Shown piece after piece: positions 36,697 to 41,873 of a stretch of 41,873 nucleotides of DNA. The notes under the pieces were generated by a model, which did not search any database, had not been told where the DNA came from, and saw only the letters and a list, made by a program, of their open reading frames with translations. This DNA comes from Clostridiales bacterium. GTDB taxonomy: Bacteria; Bacillota; Clostridia; Lachnospirales; Lachnospiraceae. The DNA lies in contig JAQXGQ010000016.1 of NCBI GenBank assembly GCA_029006795.1, positions 1 to 41,873 on the forward strand, given 5' to 3'. Position 1 is the stretch's first letter, and every line of letters begins with the position of its first letter. A program made the position numbers and the translations under genes.

Positions 36697-38133
36697 ATGA
36701 GAGAAAAATATGAGAGCCTGTCATTAGCAGTATTGCGTGATGTGGCAAAGAGCAGAGGACTCAAAAATATTTCTGCCATGAAAAAAGCAGATTTAGTGGA
36801 GCTGATGTTAGCGGAAGATGAGCGCGAGAAGCAGGAAAAATCAACGCAGGAGGAGCATGGAGAAAAATCGGCTTCCCAGACAGAACGCAGTGAGAAAACA
36901 GAAAAAGTGTCGGTTCATAAGGAACGTACTGCGGAGACAAGAACACAAAATGAGGGAGCAAAGGATAAGGAAAGTGTTAATGTCGAAGATACCTTAAAGG
37001 ACTTAGACAGCGGTATCTCTGCAAATGGTATCCTAGAGGTTATGCCGGATGGATATGGATTTATCCGCTGCGAAAATTATTTACCGGGAGAGCACGATGT
37101 CTATGTATCTCCTTCCCAGATTCGGAAATTCAATTTAAAAACGGGAGATATTGTCTGCGGAAATACCAGAATAAAGACACAGCAGGAAAAGTTTTCTGCG
37201 TTGTTATATGTGACCAGCATCAATGGCTATCACCCAAGTGTTGCAAGTAAGAGAAAGAATTTCGAGGATCTGACTCCGATTTTCCCAAATCAGAGACTGC
37301 GCCTAGAGCGTCCGGGCAGCAGTGTGGCAATGCGTATTGTGGACTTAGTTTCCCCTATCGGAAAAGGGCAGCGTGGTATGATTGTTTCTCAGCCGAAAGC
37401 AGGTAAAACAACCTTATTAAAAGAAGTGGCAAAATCTGTGACTGCAAACAATCCGGAAATGCACCTGATTATTCTTCTGATTGATGAACGTCCGGAGGAG
37501 GTAACAGATATCAAGGAAGCCATTGAAGGGGATAATGTAGAGGTTATCTATTCTACCTTTGATGAGCTGCCGGAGCATCACAAACGTGTTTCTGAGATGG
37601 TAATTGAGCGTGCAAAACGTCTTGTAGAACATGGTAAGGATGTGATGATCCTGTTAGATAGTATCACAAGGCTTGCGAGGGCATATAACCTTACGGTTCC
37701 GCCTAGCGGACGTACCTTATCCGGTGGTCTCGACCCGGCAGCACTCCATATGCCGAAACGCTTTTTTGGTGCGGCAAGAAATATGAGAGAAGGTGGAAGT
37801 CTTACTGTTTTGGCAACGGCTCTTGTAGATACCGGAAGTAAGATGGATGATGTGGTATTTGAGGAGTTTAAGGGAACCGGTAACATGGAGTTGGTGCTTG
37901 ACAGAAAACTCTCCGAGAAACGGGTTTTCCCTGCCATCGATATTGTAAAATCCGGCACCAGAAGAGAGGATTTGCTTTTAGATTTGCAGGAGCAGGAAGC
38001 AGTAGATGCCATGCGTAAAGCGATTAATGGTATGCGCACTGATGAAGCGGTAGAGAACATTTTAAATATGTTTGCGAGAACCAAAAACAACCAGGAATAC
38101 ATTAATTTGGTAAAAAAGACCAGAATTATTTAG
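36697..38133 (+). CDS. rho: Transcription termination factor Rho
   Basis: GILEVMPDGYGFIRCENYLPGEHDVYVSPSQIRKFNLKTGD, GQRGMIVSQPKAGKTTLLKEVA, LIDERPEEVTDI, SITRLARAYN; charged low-complexity insertion after the N-terminal Rho-N helix. Confidence 0.97.
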   Translation: MREKYESLSLAVLRDVAKSRGLKNISAMKKADLVELMLAEDEREKQEKSTQEEHGEKSASQTERSEKTEKVSVHKERTAETRTQNEGAKDKESVNVEDTLKDLDSGISANGILEVMPDGYGFIRCENYLPGEHDVYVSPSQIRKFNLKTGDIVCGNTRIKTQQEKFSALLYVTSINGYHPSVASKRKNFEDLTPIFPNQRLRLERPGSSVAMRIVDLVSPIGKGQRGMIVSQPKAGKTTLLKEVAKSVTANNPEMHLIILLIDERPEEVTDIKEAIEGDNVEVIYSTFDELPEHHKRVSEMVIERAKRLVEHGKDVMILLDSITRLARAYNLTVPPSGRTLSGGLDPAALHMPKRFFGAARNMREGGSLTVLATALVDTGSKMDDVVFEEFKGTGNMELVLDRKLSEKRVFPAIDIVKSGTRREDLLLDLQEQEAVDAMRKAINGMRTDEAVENILNMFARTKNNQEYINLVKKTRII

Positions 38134-38140
38134 AAAATGC

Positions 38141-38169
38141 TTGCTTTTCCTGATACGCTGTGCTATACT
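38141..38169 (+). promoter_or_regulatory. Predicted sigma-A promoter for rpmE
   Basis: TTGCTT (38141-38146), 17-bp spacer, TATACT (38164-38169). Confidence 0.65.
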
Positions 38170-38180
38170 AAATAAGCTGT

Positions 38181-38270
38181 TTATCGGGACTTTCCTTTGC
38201 AATAAGTACCATATGCGGATCGGGCATACGGGTATAAAAGGATTGGAACAGGCGAAACTATAAACGATAA
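38181..38270 (+). ncRNA. Candidate structured 5' leader (ribosomal protein L31 leader-like)
   Basis: Nested complementary segments TTATCG/CGATAA, TCCTTT/AAAGGA, TACC/GGTA, TATGC/GCATA, between predicted TSS and rpmE RBS. Confidence 0.5.
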
Positions 38271-38291
38271 GAATATAAAGAGGTGAAAATT

Positions 38292-38495
38292 ATGAGAGAA
38301 GGAATCCATCCAGATTATTATCAGGCAACTGTTACATGTAACTGTGGCAATACATTCGTTACAGGTTCAACAAAGGAAGACATCCACGTTGAAATTTGTT
38401 CTAAATGCCATCCGTTCTACACTGGACAGCAGAAGTCAGCAAGAACTGACGGACGTATTGATAAGTTCAACAAGAAATATGGCATGAATCAGTAA
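38292..38495 (+). CDS. rpmE: 50S ribosomal protein L31 (zinc-binding type)
   Basis: [48 protein letters not shown]; Cys pairs CNC and CSKC retained; start 38292 preceded by AGAGGTG. Confidence 0.97.
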   Translation: MREGIHPDYYQATVTCNCGNTFVTGSTKEDIHVEICSKCHPFYTGQQKSARTDGRIDKFNKKYGMNQ

Positions 38496-38515
38496 ATTTC
38501 AGAACGGTTACAGAT

Positions 38516-38550
38516 AAGGTTGAGGTTTTAGAATCTCAACCTTTTTTTAG
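38516..38550 (+). terminator. Intrinsic terminator after rpmE
   Basis: AAGGTTGAG-GTTTTAGAAT-CTCAACCTTTTTTT. Confidence 0.9.
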
Positions 38551-38612
38551 GAGCGTTACGAAGTAACTTTAGTATGTTATAAAGTAATGATTTTGGAAAA
38601 AGGGTTGACAGT

Positions 38613-39545
38613 ATGAGATATTCCGGAATTGGCGGGCAGGCAGTGATGGAAGGCGTTATGATGAAAAATCAGGAAAAATACGCCGTGGCAGTGAGAAAGC
38701 CTGACAATGAAATTGTGGTTGAGGTTTCCGAATACAAGGGAATCATACAGAATAAGAAAATCAGAAACATGCCGATTTTACGCGGTGTGTTCAGTTTTAT
38801 AGAATCTCTGACACTGGGCATTAAGACGCTGACATTTTCTGCTTCCTTTTTTGAAGAGGAGGACAAGAAAGATAAGGAACCAGTGACAGAGGAAGAGAAA
38901 AAGAAAGTAAAAAGACAGGAAGATGCCATGATGGGCGGAACCGTAGCATTATCTGTTGTGCTTGCAGTGGCAATTTTCATGGTGCTGCCGTATTACATAT
39001 CCACTATCTTTCAGCGATTTACCTCTTCTTATATGCTCATTGCATTGTTAGAGGGTGTGCTTCGTCTAGTAATCTTTATCGGTTATGTTGCAGCTATTTC
39101 CATGATGCCGGATATTAAGCGTGTCTATATGTATCATGGTGCGGAGCATAAATGTATCAACTGTATTGAGCATGGCCTGGATTTGACAGTAGAAAATGTG
39201 AAAAAAAGCTCAAAGCAGCATAAGCGCTGCGGAACTAGCTTTCTGTTGATTGTAATGGTTATCAGTATTTTCTTTTTTATGTTTATCCATGTAGACTCAA
39301 GGGTGTTAAGACTGGTGTTAAGACTGGTACTCATTCCTGTTATTGCGGGTGTTTCCTATGAATTTATCCGCCTTGCAGGGCGCAGTGATAATGTGTTGGT
39401 GAATTGTTTGAGCAAGCCGGGATTGTGGTTACAAAATCTCACCACAAAGGAACCGGATGAGGATATGATAGAGGTTGGAATTGCTTCTGTGGAGGCAGTT
39501 TTTGATTGGAAATCTTATGTGGAAGAAATCAGACAGGAAGGGTAA
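38613..39545 (+). CDS. DUF1385 family membrane protein (YqhQ-like)
   Basis: MRYSGIGGQAVMEGVMMKN, YHGAEHKCINCIEHGLDLTVENVKKSSKQHKRCGTSFLLIVM; precedes prmC-prfA. Confidence 0.92.
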   Translation: MRYSGIGGQAVMEGVMMKNQEKYAVAVRKPDNEIVVEVSEYKGIIQNKKIRNMPILRGVFSFIESLTLGIKTLTFSASFFEEEDKKDKEPVTEEEKKKVKRQEDAMMGGTVALSVVLAVAIFMVLPYYISTIFQRFTSSYMLIALLEGVLRLVIFIGYVAAISMMPDIKRVYMYHGAEHKCINCIEHGLDLTVENVKKSSKQHKRCGTSFLLIVMVISIFFFMFIHVDSRVLRLVLRLVLIPVIAGVSYEFIRLAGRSDNVLVNCLSKPGLWLQNLTTKEPDEDMIEVGIASVEAVFDWKSYVEEIRQEG

Positions 39546-39554
39546 GGATGCGCA

Positions 39555-40382
39555 ATGACCTATCGGGAAGCGATAAACCTCGGGGAGAAAATCCTTACGG
39601 CGGCATCCATAGCAGATGCGAAAAATGACGCGTGGCTGCTGCTTGAGATGGTATGTAAGATAGACCGCAGCTTTTACTATCTGCATATGGAGGAGGATCT
39701 CTTAGAGGAACAGTTAAGTGAATATGAGATTGCGTTAAAAAAACGTGCCGAGCATGTGCCGTTGCAGTATATCGTGGGAGAAACTGAGTTTATGGGATTG
39801 AAATTCAAAGTGAATTCCAATGTGCTCATCCCAAGACAGGATACGGAAACATTAGTGGAGGAAGTCTTAAAGGTGGTAAAACCGGGAATGCAGATACTTG
39901 ATTTGTGTACCGGTTCCGGCTGTATTATTGTCAGTATTCTTCATAATGTAACGGATGTGGAAGGATATGCTATTGATATTTCAAAGCAGGCGCTAAATGT
40001 GGCAAAGGAGAATGCCAGATTAAATGATGTTTCCGTTAATTTTGAGCGGAGTGATTTGTTTGATAATGTGGCAGGTACGTTTGATGTGATTGTGTCGAAT
40101 CCACCCTATATTCCTTCTGCGGAAGTGGTGAAACTGATGCCGGAAGTGGGGGATTTTGAACCTTTAGAGGCATTAGACGGCAAAGAGGACGGACTTTATT
40201 TTTACCGGAAAATTATTAGTTCTGCGAAAGAATATTTAAAGCCGGAGGGCAGGATTTTCTTTGAGATTGGTTATGACCAGGGCGAAGCGGTTTCACAGAT
40301 GTTACAGAATGCGGAATTTAAAGAAGTGCGTGTCATCAAGGATTTAGCGCACAATGACAGGGTTGTGACGGGAATGTTGTAG
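39555..40382 (+). CDS. prmC: Peptide chain release factor N5-glutamine methyltransferase
   Basis: LIPRQDTETLVEE, ILDLCTGSGCIIVSIL, IVSNPPYIPSAEV. Confidence 0.95.
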   Translation: MTYREAINLGEKILTAASIADAKNDAWLLLEMVCKIDRSFYYLHMEEDLLEEQLSEYEIALKKRAEHVPLQYIVGETEFMGLKFKVNSNVLIPRQDTETLVEEVLKVVKPGMQILDLCTGSGCIIVSILHNVTDVEGYAIDISKQALNVAKENARLNDVSVNFERSDLFDNVAGTFDVIVSNPPYIPSAEVVKLMPEVGDFEPLEALDGKEDGLYFYRKIISSAKEYLKPEGRIFFEIGYDQGEAVSQMLQNAEFKEVRVIKDLAHNDRVVTGML

Positions 40383-40478
40383 CGCAGCCGAAAATTTGTT
40401 TCAGATACATTGGCTTGGCACAGGGGATGTGCTGTGTAATAGAAAATTGTTTTGCAGTAGAAAGGCATGGTTATTGAT

Positions 40479-41552
40479 ATGTTTGATAAATTAGAGGATT
40501 TACTGATTCGTTTTGAAGAATTAATGAGTGAGTTGAGCGAGCCGGATGTGGCAAATAATCCGGAGCGTTTTCGTAAATTGATGAAGGAGCAGAGTGATTT
40601 GACTCCTATCGTGGAGGCTTATAAGGAATACAAGCAGTGCAAGCAGAATATCGAGGATTCTTTAGCGATGCTTGAAGAAGAGTCTGACGAGGAAATGAGA
40701 GAACTGGCAAAAGAGGAATTAAACGAGGCGAAAGACCGCGTGGAAGAATTAGAAAAAGAATTAAAGATTTTACTTCTTCCGAAAGACCCGAATGATGATA
40801 AGAATGTTATTGTGGAAATCCGTGCGGGTGCAGGCGGAGACGAGGCAGCGTTATTTGCGGCTGAAATCTATCGTATGTATCAGCATTATGCAGAGGAAAA
40901 GCATTGGAAAACAGAAATCATGGAGGCTGACGAAACCGGTATCGGCGGTATGAAGAGTGTTACTTTTATGATAAGCGGAGCGGGTGCATATTCTGTGATG
41001 AAATATGAATCCGGTGTGCACCGTGTACAGCGTGTACCGGAAACTGAGTCCGGAGGACGTATTCATACCTCTACCATCACGGTAGCCGTGATGCCGGAGG
41101 CAGAGGAAGTGGACGTGCAGATTGATGAGAAGGATATCAGAATTGATGTCTGCCGTTCTTCAGGAGCCGGCGGACAGTGTGTCAACACTACAGATTCTGC
41201 GGTGCGTTTGACTCACATCCCTACCGGTATTGTGATTTACAGCCAGACTGAAAAATCCCAGATTCAGAATAAGGCAAAGGCATATGCATTACTTCGTACC
41301 AAACTTTATGATTTAGAGCAGCAGAAAGCCCATGACGCAGAGGCAGAGCTTCGTAAGAGTCAGGTCGGAACAGGAGATCGCTCGGAGAAAATCAGAACTT
41401 ATAACTTCCCGCAGGGACGTGTGACGGATCACAGAATTAATCTGACACTGTATAAGTTGGATAAGGTTATGAATGGGGATATTCAGGAAATTATTGATGC
41501 TTGTATTGCAGCGGACCAGGCTGCGAAGTTGGCGAAGATGAACGAGAACTAG
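40479..41552 (+). CDS. prfA: Peptide chain release factor 1
   Basis: GGQ motif [27 protein letters not shown], PxT anticodon-like [15 protein letters not shown]; start ATG 40479 ([15 protein letters not shown]) rather than 40467. Confidence 0.96.
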   Translation: MFDKLEDLLIRFEELMSELSEPDVANNPERFRKLMKEQSDLTPIVEAYKEYKQCKQNIEDSLAMLEEESDEEMRELAKEELNEAKDRVEELEKELKILLLPKDPNDDKNVIVEIRAGAGGDEAALFAAEIYRMYQHYAEEKHWKTEIMEADETGIGGMKSVTFMISGAGAYSVMKYESGVHRVQRVPETESGGRIHTSTITVAVMPEAEEVDVQIDEKDIRIDVCRSSGAGGQCVNTTDSAVRLTHIPTGIVIYSQTEKSQIQNKAKAYALLRTKLYDLEQQKAHDAEAELRKSQVGTGDRSEKIRTYNFPQGRVTDHRINLTLYKLDKVMNGDIQEIIDACIAADQAAKLAKMNEN

Positions 41553-41588
41553 TTAAGCTGGTGCATCTAGTAGAGTGAGTTCTTATTA

Positions 41589-41617
41589 TTGATATTTGTT
41601 TAACTGTATGTTACAAT
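41589..41617 (+). promoter_or_regulatory. Predicted sigma-A promoter for the terminal secreted-protein gene
   Basis: TTGATA (41589-41594), 17-bp spacer, TACAAT (41612-41617). Confidence 0.65.
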
Positions 41618-41661
41618 TATGCAAGATTGGTTAAAGATATATTCAATTAAGGAGATGAATT

Positions 41662-41873
41662 ATGAGTATGAAGAAAACATTAATAGCATTGGTTATGGCA
41701 GGGGTAGTTGCTCTAACTTCATTATGTGGTGGAGTTAATGTTTATGCCGCAGATGAGACATCTACTCAAGCAGAAGATGACTTTTTAACTAAGAATGGGC
41801 TTGAGGTTACACCGAATGGAAAGGTGACACTTCCAGCTGCAGTTTGTAAATCGTTAGATTCTGTAGGTAATGG
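41662..41873 (+). CDS. Predicted secreted protein, N-terminal part (truncated by window end)
   Basis: GGAG upstream of ATG; MSMKKTLIALVMAGVVALTSLCGGVNVYAADETSTQAEDDFLTKNGLEVTPNGKVTLP... classical signal peptide ending VYA-AD. Confidence 0.75.
   Translation, partial: MSMKKTLIALVMAGVVALTSLCGGVNVYAADETSTQAEDDFLTKNGLEVTPNGKVTLPAAVCKSLDSVGN

Noticed and set aside
37578-38102. 174-aa minus-strand ORF within rho
   Set aside because: Antisense shadow of conserved rho coding sequence; Ser-rich composition expected from the reverse of conserved codons.
40417-40436. GCACA-GGGGA-TGTGC hairpin between prmC and prfA
   Set aside because: Five-bp stem only, no T-tract and no supporting context; expected by chance in an intergenic region of this size.
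1-41873. tRNA/rRNA genes, prophage, IS elements, toxin-antitoxin or defence island
   Set aside because: Scanned by eye for such signatures; none seen. Window is dominated by conserved housekeeping genes.

Overview
The window is a gene-dense, low-to-mid GC Firmicutes chromosome segment, most like a Lachnospiraceae/Clostridia genome judging by gene content and order. It is mostly housekeeping. On the + strand it carries: lepB (3' end), rnhB, a FliK-like gene, an FlhB-C-terminal-like gene, yraN, pgeF, an M42 peptidase, a GntR/ABC-transporter module, a PDZ/radical-SAM/DUF512 gene, der, plsY, gpsA, dut, an MsmK/UgpC-type ATPase, a CdaR/PucR-type regulator, a type IIA topoisomerase B/A pair, a CPBP protease, gltB, gltD, an uncharacterised membrane protein, pepF, a small TM protein, a BlaI/M56 pair, rho, rpmE, a DUF1385 gene, prmC, prfA and the start of a secreted protein. 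A minus-strand block (33.1-36.5 kb) carries a flavin reductase-like gene, DUF4364, a TIGR01212/YhcC radical SAM gene and malic enzyme. I saw no rRNA, tRNA, CRISPR array, prophage or IS element. The best leads are: (1) a BlaI/M56 signalling pair with a promoter-overlapping dual operator and a predicted SH3-like extracytoplasmic domain in place of a penicillin-binding sensor; (2) a multi-tier structured leader upstream of rpmE; (3) a 4x15-bp tandem repeat that multiplies in-frame ATG codons at the start of the YhcC-like gene; (4) an FlhB-C-like protein that resembles the post-cleavage fragment and lacks NPTH; (5) the PDZ-radical SAM-DUF512 gene of unknown function; and (6) hairpin-forming tandem repeats between the topoisomerase genes. 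Nothing here clearly amounts to a wholly new defence or biosynthetic system.
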